Of a DNA stretch of 64,000 nucleotides, positions 1 through 9,516 are shown piece after piece. The stretch is from Arthrobacter sp. OVS8 (GTDB taxonomy: Bacteria; Actinomycetota; Actinomycetes; Actinomycetales; Micrococcaceae). The notes below the pieces were generated by a model, which was not told the DNA's origin, made no database searches, and saw nothing but the letters and a program-made list of their open reading frames with translations. Each line of letters begins with the position of its first letter. Positions within the stretch are counted from its first letter, which is position 1. Position numbers and translations under genes: made by a program. The stretch spans positions 3,658,001 to 3,722,000 of the forward strand of contig CP116670.1 in the NCBI GenBank assembly GCA_028370155.1. Direction: 5' to 3'.

Positions 1-1236
1 CCCGTGCTGGTGGTCGGCGGCGGCCCGGTCGCAGCACGCCGCGCCAAGGGACTGCTCGACGCCGGCGCCCGCGTCACCGTCGTCGCGCCCCTGGCGAGCC
101 CGGCACTGCATGAGCTTGCCGACGCCGGCCTCCTTGCCTGGGAGCCGCGCCACTACCGCAGCTCCGACGTCGACTGCGCCTGGTTCGTCCAGACCGCGAC
201 GGGCGACTCCGCCGTGGATGCGCAGGTTGCCGCCGACGCCGAGGCGCAGCGCATCTGGTGCGTCAACGCCTCCGACCACGAAGCCTCCGCCGCCTGGACG
301 CCCGCCGTCGCCGTCGTGGACGACGTCAAGATCGCCGTGAACGCCGGGGAGACCCGCGCCGCGCCATGGCCCTGCGCGACGCCGTGGCTACCGCCCTGGA
401 AACGGGGACCTGCCGCTGCGCCGGCAACGCCCAACTTCAATTCCTGGCACCGTGGCGCTGGTCGGCGGCGGACCCGGGGATTCCGGGCTCATCACCGTCC
501 GCGGACGGCGCCTTCTGGGCCAGGCCGACGTCGTGGTCGCGGACCGCCTCGGCCCGCGCGAACTCCTGGCCGAACTGGCCCCCGACGTCCGCGTCATCGA
601 GGTCGGCAAGACCCTGGCCACCACCCCGTCCCGCAGTCCGAGATCAACCGCATCCTCGTCGACGAAGCCCTGCAGGGCCACCGTGTGGTCCGGCTCAAAG
701 GCGGCGACCCCTACGTCCTGGGCCGTGGCGGCGAGGAAGCCGAATTCTGCCGGCAAAACGGCGTCGACGTTGAAGTGGTTTCCGGCGTCACCTCCGCCAT
801 CTCGGTGCCGGCCGCCGCCGGCATCCCGGTCACGCACCGCGGCCTGGCCAAGGGCTTCAGCGTGGTGACCGGGCACGAGGAGCTCTCCGAGGTCCCGGCC
901 CGGTCCGACCACACCGTGATCCTGCTCATGGGCGTGGGCCAGTTGCGCGATTCCGCGGCCTCGCTGGGACGCGCCGGTTTGCCTCCGGAGACACCTGTTG
1001 GCATCGTAGAGAATGGTTATCTGCCGGACCAGCGGGTGACCATCGGAACGCTCGGGACCATCGCGGACCAGGCGGAGGCCGCAGGCGTGGCGAACCCCGC
1101 CGTGATCGTGATCGGTGACGTGGTCCGCGTCAGCCCGTTCGCGCCGTCGCACTTCAAAACCGCGGACTACAGCACCACCACCCCGAACGCTCCCCGCTCC
1201 ACCCGCTCCATCAAGACCCGCGTACTGACCCCCTAA
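1..1236 (+). CDS. cysG: Siroheme synthase (CysG-type; precorrin-2 dehydrogenase/uroporphyrinogen-III methyltransferase), 5' truncated by window
   Basis: Bifunctional enzyme of siroheme synthesis, needed for sulfite and nitrite reductases. The reading frame is already open at base 1 (PVLVVGGGPVAARRAKGLL), so the start lies upstream. The N-terminal part is the NAD-binding precorrin-2 dehydrogenase/ferrochelatase domain (VVGGGPVAA loop). The C-terminal part is the SAM-dependent uroporphyrinogen-III C-methyltransferase (VALVGGGPGDSGLIT, then RLKGGDPYVLGRGGEE, VVSGVTSAISVPAAAGIPVTHR and MGV). The middle stretch (about 350-640) changes frame at least twice. At 346-349 a GGGG run needs one more G to give NAGGDPRRAMALRDAV. 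Both domains are otherwise well conserved, so I read this as sequencing error rather than gene decay. The family call is firm; the exact protein sequence in the middle is not. Confidence 0.9.
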   Translation, partial: PVLVVGGGPVAARRAKGLLDAGARVTVVAPLASPALHELADAGLLAWEPRHYRSSDVDCAWFVQTATGDSAVDAQVAADAEAQRIWCVNASDHEASAAWTPAVAVVDDVKIAVNAGETRAAPWPCATPWLPPWKRGPAAAPATPNFNSWHRGAGRRRTRGFRAHHRPRTAPSGPGRRRGRGPPRPARTPGRTGPRRPRHRGRQDPGHHPVPQSEINRILVDEALQGHRVVRLKGGDPYVLGRGGEEAEFCRQNGVDVEVVSGVTSAISVPAAAGIPVTHRGLAKGFSVVTGHEELSEVPARSDHTVILLMGVGQLRDSAASLGRAGLPPETPVGIVENGYLPDQRVTIGTLGTIADQAEAAGVANPAVIVIGDVVRVSPFAPSHFKTADYSTTTPNAPRSTRSIKTRVLTP

Positions 1237-1325
1237 GACCCGTCGATTGCTCCGTAACTGCCGTTATCAGGCCTCAAAAGGGCGGCTACGGAGCAACGGA
1301 TGCAGAAGAACAAAGGAACACAGCC

Positions 1326-2797
1326 GTGTCAACGAACACCCCTGTAGGAACTGCTGCCCGCCCGCTGCGCATCGCCGTCGTCGGCTCCGGACCCGCCGGT
1401 GTGTACGCCGCGGACATCCTGACCAAGAGCGAGGCTGTCAAGAGCGGCGAACTCACCGTCAGCATCGACCTCTTCGACCGCTACCCGGCGCCGTACGGCT
1501 TGATCCGCTACGGCGTGGCCCCCGACCACCCGCGCATCAAGGGCATCGTCAACGCCCTGCACAAGGTCCTGGACCGGGGGACATCCGCTTCTTCGGCAAC
1601 GTCGACTACGGCACTGACCTCTCGCTTGAGGACCTCCGCACCCACTACGACGCCGTCATCTTCGCGACCGGGGCCATCAAGGACGCGGACCTGAACATCC
1701 CGGGCATCGAACTTGACGGCTCCTACGGCGGCGCCGACTTCGTCTCCTGGTACGACGGCCACCCGGACGTTTCCCGCGACTGGCCGCTGGATGCCAAGGA
1801 AATCGCGGTGATCGGCAACGGCAACGTGGCCCTGGACGTCGCCCGGATGCTCTCCAAGCACGCCGATGACCTCCTGGTCTCCGAAATCCCGGACAACGTC
1901 TACCGCGCCCTGAAGGAATCCCCGGTCACGGACGTGCACGTCTTCGGCCGCCGCGGGCCCGCCCAGGTGAAGTTCACCCCGCTGGAGCTGCGCGAGCTGT
2001 CCCACTCCAAGGACGTGGACATCATCCTCTACGCCGAGGACTTCGAGTTCGACGCCGAATCGGACCGCCAGATCCAGAGCAACAACCAGACCAAGACCAT
2101 GGTGGGCACACTCACCAACTGGATCGCCGAGCAGCCCGAGGACCTCTCCGAGCTCACGGCCTCTCGCCGCCTGCACCTGCACTTTCTGCACAGCCCGGTC
2201 GAGATCTACGGGGACAATACCGGCGAAGCCGGTGATCCCGGCCGCGTCGCCGGGATCAAGTTCGAGCGCACGGAGCTGGATGGCACGGGGAACGCCCGCG
2301 GCACCGGCGAGTTCGTCGACTACCCGGTCCAGGCCGTCTACCGCGCCATCGGCTACTTCGGCTCCTCGCTGCCCGAGGTCGAGTTCGACCACAGCAAGGG
2401 AGTTGTTCCGAACGACGGCGGCCGCGTCCTGGACGCTTCCGGCACCCACGTGCCGGGCATCTACGCCACCGGCTGGATCAAGCGCGGCCCGGTGGGCCTG
2501 ATCGGCCACACCAAGGGCGACGCCCTGGAAACCGTGACCTACCTGCTCGAGGACCGCGACAACCTGCCGCTGGCCGCAGCGCCCGCCCCGGAGACGATCG
2601 TCGAACTCCTGGAAAACCGCGGCGTGCAGTACACCAGCTGGGAAGGCTGGCTGGCCCTGGACGCGCACGAGCGGTCCCTCGGCGAGAAGGCCAGCGCCGA
2701 CGCCGGCGCCGAAGGCATTCAGCGCGAGCGCATCAAGGTGGTCCCGCGCGAGGACATGGTGGAAATTTCCCGCGGCGGCGTGGCCGCGGAGGTCTGA
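1326..2797 (+). CDS. fprA: NADPH:ferredoxin reductase, FprA/adrenodoxin-reductase type (copy 1)
   Basis: FAD-containing NAD(P)H reductase that passes electrons to ferredoxins, for example for cytochromes P450 or iron metabolism. The GTG start at 1326 begins MSTNTPVGTAARPLRIAVVG. The FAD motif VVGSGPAGVYAADIL is near residues 18-32, the NADPH-binding motif VIGNGNVALDVARML is near residue 160, and GLIGHTKGDALETV lies near the C-terminus. Length (about 490 aa) fits the family. One frameshift lies at the G run 1576-1580: adding one G restores VLDRGDIRFFGNVDYG, and the second FprA copy (32723-34158) shows the intact sequence at this point. It follows the siroheme synthase by 89 bases. Siroheme-dependent reductases use ferredoxin, so co-function with its neighbour is plausible but inferred. 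Confidence 0.92.
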
Positions 2798-2815
2798 TCT
2801 CCCGTCACCACACAG

Positions 2816-2878
2816 CAACGCGGGGTCACTCCGCGCCCGTCCCGGAGGGGATTATGGGCTGGAAGTGACCCCGCGTTG
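2816..2878. repeat. Perfect 15-bp inverted repeat between fprA and topoisomerase
   Basis: Arms CAACGCGGGGTCACT (2816-2830) and AGTGACCCCGCGTTG (2864-2878) are exact reverse complements around a 33-base centre. It lies 18 bases after the fprA stop and before the topoisomerase promoter. It could be a rho-independent-like stem, a regulator site or a copy of a dispersed intergenic palindrome. There is no T run, so a classical terminator is not obvious. I saw no second copy in this window. Confidence 0.75.
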
Positions 2879-2911
2879 TTCCGTGGTGGAGGAAAATCGG
2901 GATTTGGTCAG

Positions 2912-2927
2912 TAGGCTTACCGTCATG
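2912..2927 (+). promoter_or_regulatory. Putative leaderless promoter of topoisomerase IB
   Basis: TAGGCT at 2912-2917 resembles an actinobacterial -10 element and ATG begins 7 bases later at 2925, the spacing expected for a leaderless transcript. No Shine-Dalgarno sequence is visible. Inferred from sequence only. Confidence 0.4.
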
Positions 2928-2928
2928 G

Positions 2929-4013
2929 ATGAGCAGCGCACACGAACCTCCTTCCCGGAAACCCGCGCGCCGGGAACCACCGCGCCGGGAACCCCGGATC
3001 CGGAACCGGCCGATGAGGCTCCGCCACAGCAACGCGTCCGGCCGCGGCTACCGCCGGGTCGCTGCCGGGACCGGCTTCAGCTACAAGGACCTGGACGGCT
3101 CCACCCTGCCGCCCGGGCCGGTGCGCGAGCGGCTGGAGGGCATCGGCATCCCGCCGGCGTGGACGGACGTCTGGATTGCACCGTACGACAACGGGCACAT
3201 CCAGGCCACCGGGCTCGACGCCGTCGGCCGGCGCCAGTACATCTACCACCCCAGCTGGCGGGAGAAGAAGGACCGCCTGAAGTTCGACCGGTCCCTCCAG
3301 CTCGCGGAAACCCTGCCAGCCGCGCGCCGGCTCGTCACCATGGACCTGCGCTCCGAGGGCCTCGGCCGGGACCGGGTGCTGGCCGCCGCGTTCAGGATGC
3401 TGGACAGCGGATCGCTGCGGGTCGGCTCCGAGCGCTATACGAACGAGAACGGCAGCCACGGCCTCGCCACCCTGCTGTGCGCCCACGTGAGCGTGCGCAA
3501 GAACGAGCTCCGGCTCAGTTTCCCGGCCAAGAGCGGCAAGAACTGGGAGTCGCGGATCGACGACGCCGACCTCGCCGCCGTCGTGCGCCAGCTCAAGCGC
3601 CGCGGCGGCAACGCCCGCCTGCTGGCGTACAAGGACGGCCGGAGCTGGCATCCGGTGACCAGCGCGGACATCAACGAGTACGTGAAAGAGCGCACCGGCC
3701 AGGACTTCACGGCCAAGGACTTCCGCACCCTGCGCGGGACGGTGGCCGCCGCGGCCAGCCTGGCGACGAGCGGCCCGCAGCCCAAGGTGTCCGCACGGAA
3801 GCGGGCGGTGAGCCGCGCCATGATGGACGCGTCCGAGGTCCTCGGCAACACGCCGTCGATCGCCCGGAAGAGCTATGTGGACCCGCGGGTCCTGGACCAC
3901 TTCGCCGCGGGGAGACCATCGACCCGAAGCGGCTGTACTCCGCCGAATCCGAGGTCCGGGCCCTGCTGTACCAGGAAGGCGACGTCGTCCCGCTGCAGAA
4001 GGCCGCGGGATAG
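2929..4013 (+). CDS. Type IB DNA topoisomerase (poxvirus/bacterial TopIB family)
   Basis: Relaxes supercoils by nicking one strand through a 3'-phosphotyrosine. Conserved stretches include RLRHSNASGRGYRRV, GFSYKDLDGS, IPPAWTDVWIAPYDNGHIQA, GRRQYIYHPSWREKKD, KDFRTLRGTV and the C-terminal NTPSIARKSYVDPRV, whose Tyr is the expected catalytic residue. About 360 aa is normal. A one-base loss at GGGG 3909-3912 shifts the last 35 codons; adding a G gives HFAAGETIDPKRLYSAESEV and a stop at 4013. The start is uncertain. A TAGGCT hexamer (2912-2917) is 7 bases before ATG 2925, suggesting a leaderless start in another frame that would need a further indel near 3010. ATG 2929 and ATG 3013 are the in-frame options. 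Confidence 0.9.
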
Positions 4014-4059
4014 CCCCGGCGCTGCACACCGCTACACCCGCACGCGCTACACCCGCCCG

Positions 4060-4902
4060 CTACATCCGCCCGAAGCGGGCCCGAACAAGGGCGAACGCCC
4101 CGTAGGCGATGAAGCCTGCGCCGATGGCCAGGAGCAGCGCGGGGCCGAAGGTGTGGTCCTGCAATGCCTTGAGGCTGCCGTCCAGGCCGGTGGACGAGCC
4201 GGGATCGTTGGTGGCCGCGGCGATCACGAACAGCAGTCCCGTGAGGATCAACGCCACACCCTTGGCGATGTGGCCGGCCACGCCCAGGCCGCTGATGAGA
4301 TGGCCCCGGTGCGTCCCCTCGAAGTGGCCCAGCTCCGCCTTGAACTTCTTTCCCGCGCCCTTGACGACAAAGTACACGCCGATCCCGATGATGGTCAGAC
4401 CCAGGGCGATCAGTGCTGGCACTCCGAACGGACTGCGCACCAGTACGGTGCTGAAGTCCCGCGTGGAGTCGCCGGAATCGCCCCGGTTGCCCAGCGCGAA
4501 CCCCGCGAAGCTCAGCCCCACACTCCCGTAGGCGATGCTGAGGAAGCCGGAGGAAACGAGCTTTCCGAGCCGCTCCCGGCGCGGGAGGTGCCTCGCGCGG
4601 AGGGTCGCCTCGCTCAACTGCCACAGCGAGAGCCCGGCGCAGGCGATGAATCCCGCCCACATGACCGCCGGGCCCCACGGGTTGGCCGCGAGCTGTTCTA
4701 TGGCTCCTGTGGGCTCGGCCTGGCCCGGGGCGCCGAGGACCAGTGCCACGGCGATCGCGCCGATGACGATGTGCAGCAGCGCCATCACGGCAAAGCCGGC
4801 GCGGGCGGCGACGTCTAGCGCCGCGCTGTCCGACGCGGCCTCTGCGGCGTCGGCGGCGTCGCTGGCGGCTGACTGGCCGTCCGGCGTCCGCGATGATTCC
4901 AT
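4060..4902 (-). CDS. DUF1206 integral membrane protein
   Basis: About 280-aa membrane protein with six predicted hydrophobic segments arranged as three similar pairs, the layout of DUF1206. Recognisable pieces are AARAGFAVMALLHIVIGAIA, AGFIACAGLSLWQLSEATLRA, GFLSIAYGSVGLSFAGFALG and GHIAKGVALILTGLLFVIAA. The function of the family is unknown. I chose ATG 4902 (MESSRTPDG), which leaves an Ala/Asp-rich cytosolic N-terminus before the first helix; an upstream in-frame start at 4920 is possible. The gene is convergent with the topoisomerase and intact, with no frameshift. Confidence 0.85.
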   Translation of the reverse strand: MESSRTPDGQSAASDAADAAEAASDSAALDVAARAGFAVMALLHIVIGAIAVALVLGAPGQAEPTGAIEQLAANPWGPAVMWAGFIACAGLSLWQLSEATLRARHLPRRERLGKLVSSGFLSIAYGSVGLSFAGFALGNRGDSGDSTRDFSTVLVRSPFGVPALIALGLTIIGIGVYFVVKGAGKKFKAELGHFEGTHRGHLISGLGVAGHIAKGVALILTGLLFVIAAATNDPGSSTGLDGSLKALQDHTFGPALLLAIGAGFIAYGAFALVRARFGRM

Positions 4903-5038
4903 GCCCCCGAGTCTACGCACGGGGACTCCGTCCCTCGAAGTATCAAGAATTTCATAAGTGTGCTTACCATAGCCGGGTCGCGGCCTTTCTCAGGCGGCGA
5001 CATTTCCGGATTCGAAGACAGACGATAGGAAGCTCAAC

Positions 5039-5575
5039 ATGGCAGGTAATCTCGTTGCCCGATCCATCCACGACCTGACGGCGGGCGCCTGGTTCGGCGG
5101 CTCGCTCATGGGTGCCATTGGTCTGAACGGTGCGGCGGCGGAAGCCAAGGACCCGGCCGAACGCACCCGGCTGTCGAGCCTGGGCTGGAAGAAGTGGGCC
5201 CCGTTCCAGACGGCGGCCTTTGGCGCGCACTTCCTCTCCGGCCTCGCGATCATGTGGGAGAACAAGGGTCGGATGGCCAAGCAGGACGGCGTCGCCCGCC
5301 TCACCGTCTACAAGTCCGTGGTCACCCTTGCAGGTGCCGCCGTAAGCCTGTACGCCGGGCTTCAGGGTGCCAAGGTGGACAAGCTCGCCAGCGAAGGGGC
5401 CGAAGGCGCCACCGAGCCCAAGCCGGGCGCATCCGAGGAACTCCGCTCAGCACAGCAGCAACTGAAAGTCCTGCAGTGGGCCATCCCGGTCCTGTCCGGC
5501 CTGGTGATCGTCCTCGGAGCCAAGCACGGTGAAATGCAGCGGCCGAAGAACGTCTTCAAGGGACTCGCGCGCTAG
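5039..5575 (+). CDS. Conserved hypothetical small membrane protein
   Basis: 178-aa protein starting MAGNLVARSIHDLTAGAWFG, preceded by AGGAAG (5027-5032). It has hydrophobic segments near residues 10-32, 55-75, 92-108 and 145-162 and a charged central loop (EGAEGATEPKPGASEELRSA), so it probably spans the membrane three or four times. I do not recognise a named family. It stands alone, and a strong stem-loop (5601-5642) follows. Intact, with codon use like its neighbours. Confidence 0.7.
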   Translation: MAGNLVARSIHDLTAGAWFGGSLMGAIGLNGAAAEAKDPAERTRLSSLGWKKWAPFQTAAFGAHFLSGLAIMWENKGRMAKQDGVARLTVYKSVVTLAGAAVSLYAGLQGAKVDKLASEGAEGATEPKPGASEELRSAQQQLKVLQWAIPVLSGLVIVLGAKHGEMQRPKNVFKGLAR

Positions 5576-5600
5576 CCGCGTCGGTACTCCCACGATTGAA

Positions 5601-5642
5601 GGGCTTCCGGGCCGGAGCGTTGACATCCAGGCCCGGAAGCCC
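5601..5642 (+). terminator. Stem-loop terminator after the 5039-5575 gene
   Basis: Perfect 13-bp stem: GGGCTTCCGGGCC (5601-5613) pairs with GGCCCGGAAGCCC (5630-5642), 16-base loop. It starts 25 bases after the stop codon. No clear T run follows. Confidence 0.6.
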
Positions 5643-5877
5643 CGCCGTGCCGGTCCCGGTGCTGGGGAGGAACCGGCCGCTGGAACGGGTGGTCAGAATT
5701 CGGCGCTGACGAACCCGAAGACGATGGCCGGCCCCCAGCTCACCTGGGAGACGGTCAGGCAACAAAACCGCGAAACCATCGCAGGGTGCCCGGACGGTGC
5801 CGCTGAATCTGAGCATCAACCCGCAACCTTGGGAAAAACCTGTGACCCGGCCGGCGCGGCCGGAGCCGGTGGGCGCC
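5643..5877. other. Intergenic stretch without recognisable gene
   Basis: Between the stem-loop and the end of the GntR gene. Reading frames here have atypical composition and no recognisable domain. Part of the roughly 300-base gap from 5576 to 5877; apart from the stem-loop I see nothing in it. Confidence 0.5.
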
Positions 5878-6558
5878 CTACTGCTGGATCCACTCCGCGC
5901 AGGAGTTCAGGTTCCGGTGCACGCTCTCGACGGCGGCCGTTTCGTCATGTGCGGCGATGGCGTCCACAAGTTCGTCGTGACCTTCGTGCGGGAGCCCGTT
6001 GAAGCCGCTGCGGCCCTGCTGCCGGAGAAGGTCGGCATGGAAGACGACGCCGAAGCTGACGTACAGCTCGTGGAGCAGCGGATTGCCGGACGCCTGAGCC
6101 ACAAGGACATGGAAGTCCCAGTCAGCCCGGGCCCAGGCGGCGTAGTCCTCGGCCAGCCAGGCGACACGGCGCGCCTCCAGCAGCTCGCGCAGGGCATCGA
6201 CGTCGTCCGCTGTGGCGTGGCGGGCGGCGAGCCGGGCAGCCTGCGTGTCGAGCCCGACCCGGACCTCCAGGATGTGCACCTGCGAGTGGTCCCGGTACAT
6301 CCGCTGGGCGGCGCCGGAGATTTCGCTGGTGGCGCGGACGTAGGTGCCGTCTCCACGCCGGACTTCCAGCATGCCGCTGTGGGCGAGGGCCTTGACCGCC
6401 TCGCGCAGGGTGCCCCGCGAAACGCCGAGAGCGGCCATAAGTTCGGGTTCGGCCGGAATCCGCTGCTGCAACGGCCATTCGCCTGAATGGATCAGCTCCC
6501 GCAGTTTGGCAGTGACCTCCTCCACGAGGGGCGGCCGGTGGGACGTGCTGAGTGTCAT
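5878..6558 (-). CDS. GntR-family transcriptional regulator, FadR subgroup
   Basis: 226-aa regulator. An N-terminal winged helix-turn-helix (VTAKLRELIHSGEWPLQQRI, PAEPELMAALGVSRGTLREA, LEVRRGDGTYV) is followed by an all-helical FCD effector domain with metal/ligand-type residues in DFHVLVAQASGNPLL and HEGHDELVDAIAAHD. FadR-type members sense organic acids or similar small molecules. Its ATG overlaps the stop of the upstream MFS gene (ATGA at 6555-6558), so the two are translationally coupled and it probably controls that transporter, and perhaps the whole minus-strand cluster. Intact frame. Confidence 0.9.
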   Translation of the reverse strand: MTLSTSHRPPLVEEVTAKLRELIHSGEWPLQQRIPAEPELMAALGVSRGTLREAVKALAHSGMLEVRRGDGTYVRATSEISGAAQRMYRDHSQVHILEVRVGLDTQAARLAARHATADDVDALRELLEARRVAWLAEDYAAWARADWDFHVLVAQASGNPLLHELYVSFGVVFHADLLRQQGRSGFNGLPHEGHDELVDAIAAHDETAAVESVHRNLNSCAEWIQQ

Positions 6559-7857
6559 GACTGCGCCTCCGCGGTAGATGCCAGCGCGGACGGGCCGGCG
6601 GTCTGCGGCTCCCGGGGATGCGGTTCCGGGCGCCGGGGAACCTTGGGCAGGGACGTGAGGAGATGCCCGACGGCGATCTGGCCCAGCGCCACGGCCAGCA
6701 GCAGGACCAGCGGCAGCGTCCAGGAGCCGGTGGCGCTGTGCAGCAGCCCCATGCCGAAGGGGCCGAGAGTAGCCAGCAGGTAACCGGCGGACTGCGCGAC
6801 CGTGGACAGCGCGGTGGTTTCGGCGGTGGTACGGCCGCTGCGGCTGATCATCACCATCACGAGCGGGAAGATGCCGAGCCCGAACCCCAGCAGCACCGCT
6901 GTCAGCGGCGCCCAGGAGACTGGCAGGACAAGCATGGACAGGACCCCGGCGGCCATCGTGACGGTGGCCAGGTAAAAGGCCGTCCTTTGCATCCGGGGGC
7001 GTGAGCCGATTGCGACCAGAGCCATGCCGGCCGGGACGGAGACCAGCTGCATCAGGCCGAACATCAGTCCGCCCTCGGAGGCTGTGAGGCCCAGTGTGAC
7101 CAGCATGTAGGGGAACCAGCTCAGCACGGCATAGGCCAGCAGCGCCTGGACGGTGAAGCCGAGCGTGATCAGCAGGCCCGTGCGGGTCCGGAGCAGGGGC
7201 CAGGGGGACACGCGGCCGGCCTTGACCGCGGGCGCGTTGCGGTGGGCGTGCAGTGCGATCGGAAGGAAGCCGAGGCAGGCACCCAGCGCCAGGAAACCGA
7301 TCGCGCCGACCCCGGCGGAGGGCGAGCCGAGCTGCTGCGCCACGGGGACGATCAGCACGGCGACCACGGTGGCGCCCGTCGTCATGGTCACCGTGTACAG
7401 CGCCGTCATCAGGGACGTCCGGTGGGCGAAATGGACCCGGATGAAGGACGGCATCGCCACGTTGCAGATCGCCAGCCCGGACATCCCGACGACGGTGCCC
7501 GCCAGCAGCATGCCGGTGGACGGAATGCCGCGGACCAGCAGCCCGGCCGCGAGCAGCACGAGGGAGAGCAGGATGGCCTTCTCCAGCCCCAGGACCGGGT
7601 GAGCCACGATGTGGCGGCGCCGCCACGGCGAAGCACAGCGTGGGGATGGAGGGAATAATTGCGGCGATCAGCGGCCCGTAGCCCAGGACCTGCTGCAGGT
7701 CGTGCAGGAGCGCGGCGGCGCCGGTGATGCCGGCGCGCAGGTTGAGGCCGATCAGCACGATCGCGACGACGCCGGCGATGATCACGCCGCGCGGTGTGCG
7801 CACGACGGCGGGAGGTGCTGTCTCGGAAAGGGCGGACGCCGCCATGCTGCTAGCCAT
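6555..7857 (-). CDS. MFS transporter, CynX/NimT-like family
   Basis: Twelve-helix major facilitator protein of about 430 aa. It starts at ATG 7857 (MASSMAASALSETAPPAVVR) with helix 1 GVVAIVLIGLNLRAGITG; a TTG at 7863 is an alternative. Later parts include VVGMSGLAICNVAMPSFI and GFGLGIFPLVMVMISRSGRT, typical of the CynX/NimT branch that moves anions or drugs. One break near 7605-7615 is repaired by adding a G and a C in short G/C runs. The stop overlaps the GntR start by four bases. Its place between the PPTase and the regulator suggests export of the peptide product or uptake of an effector, but the substrate cannot be read from sequence. Confidence 0.85.
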
Positions 7858-7861
7858 ACCC

Positions 7862-7897
7862 AAAGGTTAGACGTTTGACGTTTGCGGCTTAACCTTT
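7862..7897. promoter_or_regulatory. Candidate operator upstream of the MFS-GntR pair
   Basis: AAAGGTTAG (7862-7870) and TTAACCTTT (7889-7897) form an imperfect inverted repeat (8 of 9 positions) flanking a direct repeat of GACGTTT (7870-7876 and 7877-7883). It fills the 31-base gap between the PPTase stop and the MFS start, a logical site for autoregulation by the GntR protein. The half-sites also resemble iron-box halves, but the spacing is wrong for an IdeR/DmdR site. Confidence 0.4.
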
Positions 7898-8715
7898 AGT
7901 GGCGAATATCTCGCCAAGTGACACGGCGCGGGCGGTCAGGCCGGCGGGGGCGGCGACGGCGGCTGCGTAGCCCTCCGGCGCCGGGACCGGAGCGATGCTA
8001 AGGCCGTGGACGCCTGGATACCCGGCGCATTCCGCCCGCAGGATGCCCGCGGAACCAGCAGTGTCCCCGACGCCCGCGGGGACCAGCCGCACGCTGGACG
8101 GGTCCAGGGCCAGGCCCAGGCCCGAGGCCTTCAGCGCGGCCTCCTTCGCCACCCACAACCGGATCCGCCCGGCGTCGGTCAACCCGGCGGCGATCCGCCC
8201 GGCGTCGGCCAGTTCAGAGCCGGCCAGTTCGGGGCCGTCCGGCCGGGTCCGTTCCTCCGGGGCGAGCACAAAATCGTCGAAGCCCGCGAACACCTCGGCC
8301 GGGACCCGTTCGATGTCCGCGCCGAGGCTGGCTCCTTCCGGAGCCGATGCCGCCATGACGGTTCCGTGGCTGCGGGACAGGCTCAGTGCGGCGCCCTCGA
8401 TCGAGGGCTTGCCGTGGCCGGTGCTGCCGCAGCCGGCGCACCTCCGCCGGACGTCCAGCCCGGCAGCGTCGGCGGGAGTTAGCCCCAGCCGACGCGCTGC
8501 CAGCAGCCGGAACAAGGCATGGGACGCCGCGTAGTCCAGCCGGTCCGCCGCGCCCCTGAACCGGAGCGAGGCATCGCGCTCCTGCGCCGACAGGAACGCC
8601 CCCAGACCCCGAACATCCCGCCGTACCCGCCCAGGCTGGAACGGGCCGCTGCGTCCTGCAGCGCGGCGGATGGCACCACCGCGTACTCGATCCAGGCGCC
8701 ATGAGGGCCGGGCAT
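7889..8715 (-). CDS. 4'-phosphopantetheinyl transferase (Sfp/EntD superfamily)
   Basis: Transfers the phosphopantetheine arm from CoA to the carrier domains of the peptide synthetase next door. Family motifs are present in order: GHGKPSIEG, LSLSRSHG (the NLSHS-type motif), GADIERV with the magnesium-binding Asp and Glu, and WVAKEAALKASGLGL (the WxxKEAxxK motif). It starts at ATG 8715 (MPGPHGAWIEYAVVPSAA), two bases after the ABC permease stop, so it belongs to the same operon. One frameshift near 8600 separates GGMFGVWG from AFLSAQERDASLRFRG; both halves are conserved. About 275 aa, somewhat longer than Sfp. Confidence 0.9.
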
Positions 8716-8717
8716 CG

Positions 8718-9516
8718 TCACCGCTTGCTGATCCGGCGGTACTGCGCAATCGCCAGCGGGGCAAAGACGGCGATGATGCCGACGCTGCACAGCACCGAAT
8801 ACAGGATGGCGTTGTCCGCGGGCCAGCCGCCCGGGGTGCCGAAGCCGGCCGGGGCCGCGTTGCCAAAGAGCTGGCGGGCGGCGGTGGCGACGGCGGTCAC
8901 CGGATTCCATTCCGCAATCACGCGGAGCGGGCCGGGGAGGAGCTGACGGACACGAAGGCGCCCGAGACGAACGTGACCGGGAATAGCCACACAAGGCCCA
9001 GGCTCTGGGCGACTTCAACGCTCCTGGCCGTCAGGGCGATCACCGCTCCGATCCACGAGACAGCAAAGGCAAACAGGAGCAGCAGGGCCAGCGCCGCGAG
9101 GGCGGACGCCGGGCCGGTGGTGATCCGCCAGCCGATGGCGAGGCCGCAGAGCAGCGTCACGGCGACGGACAGCACACTCGTGGACAGGTCAGAGGAGGTG
9201 CGGCCCAGGATGACGGCCACGCGGGACATCGGCAGTGAACGGAACCGGTCGATCAGCCCGAGCTGGAGATCCTTGGCCAGATAAACGGCCGTGAACGAGG
9301 CGTTGAAGGTCAGGGTCTGCGCCAGGATGCCGCCGATCAGGTAGCTGCGGTACTGGTCGCCACCGAGGGTGCCGCCGAAGACGAAGCCCAGCAGCAGCAC
9401 GAACATGACGGGCTGCACGATTCCGGTGACCAGCGCCCCGGGGTGCGCAGGACGTTGATGAGGTTGCGCCGTGCAATGACGGAGCTGTCCCTGGCGGCGG
9501 CGGTGATGGCGCTCAT
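8718..9516 (-). CDS. ABC-2 type exporter permease (DrrB-like)
   Basis: Membrane half of a drug/siderophore-type ABC exporter, about 265 aa with six helices. It reads [20 protein letters not shown] at the start, then VMFVLLLGFVFGGTLGG, YLIGGILAQTLTFNASFTAV, LPMSRVAVILGRTSSDL and FPVTFVSGAFVS, and ends ILYSVLCSVGIIAVFAPLAI. The RNLI, FGG and SRxAVxxGR stretches are typical of DrrB. Frameshifts near 9435 and 8935 are single-base losses. The ATG at 9516 overlaps the stop of the ATPase gene (ATGA), so ATPase and permease are co-translated. Confidence 0.88.

Noticed and set aside
1508-2818. Minus-strand frame opposite fprA
   Set aside because: An equivalent antisense frame exists opposite the second fprA copy, showing that it comes from the fprA coding sequence itself.
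5643-5877. Possible short gene in the gap before the GntR regulator
   Set aside because: No ribosome-binding site with a plausible start, no conserved motif and unusual residue composition in every frame.
7862-7897. IdeR/DmdR iron box
   Set aside because: Half-sites resemble TTAGGTTAG but are 18 bases apart and not in a compact 19-bp palindrome. I found no proper iron box upstream of the synthetase either.
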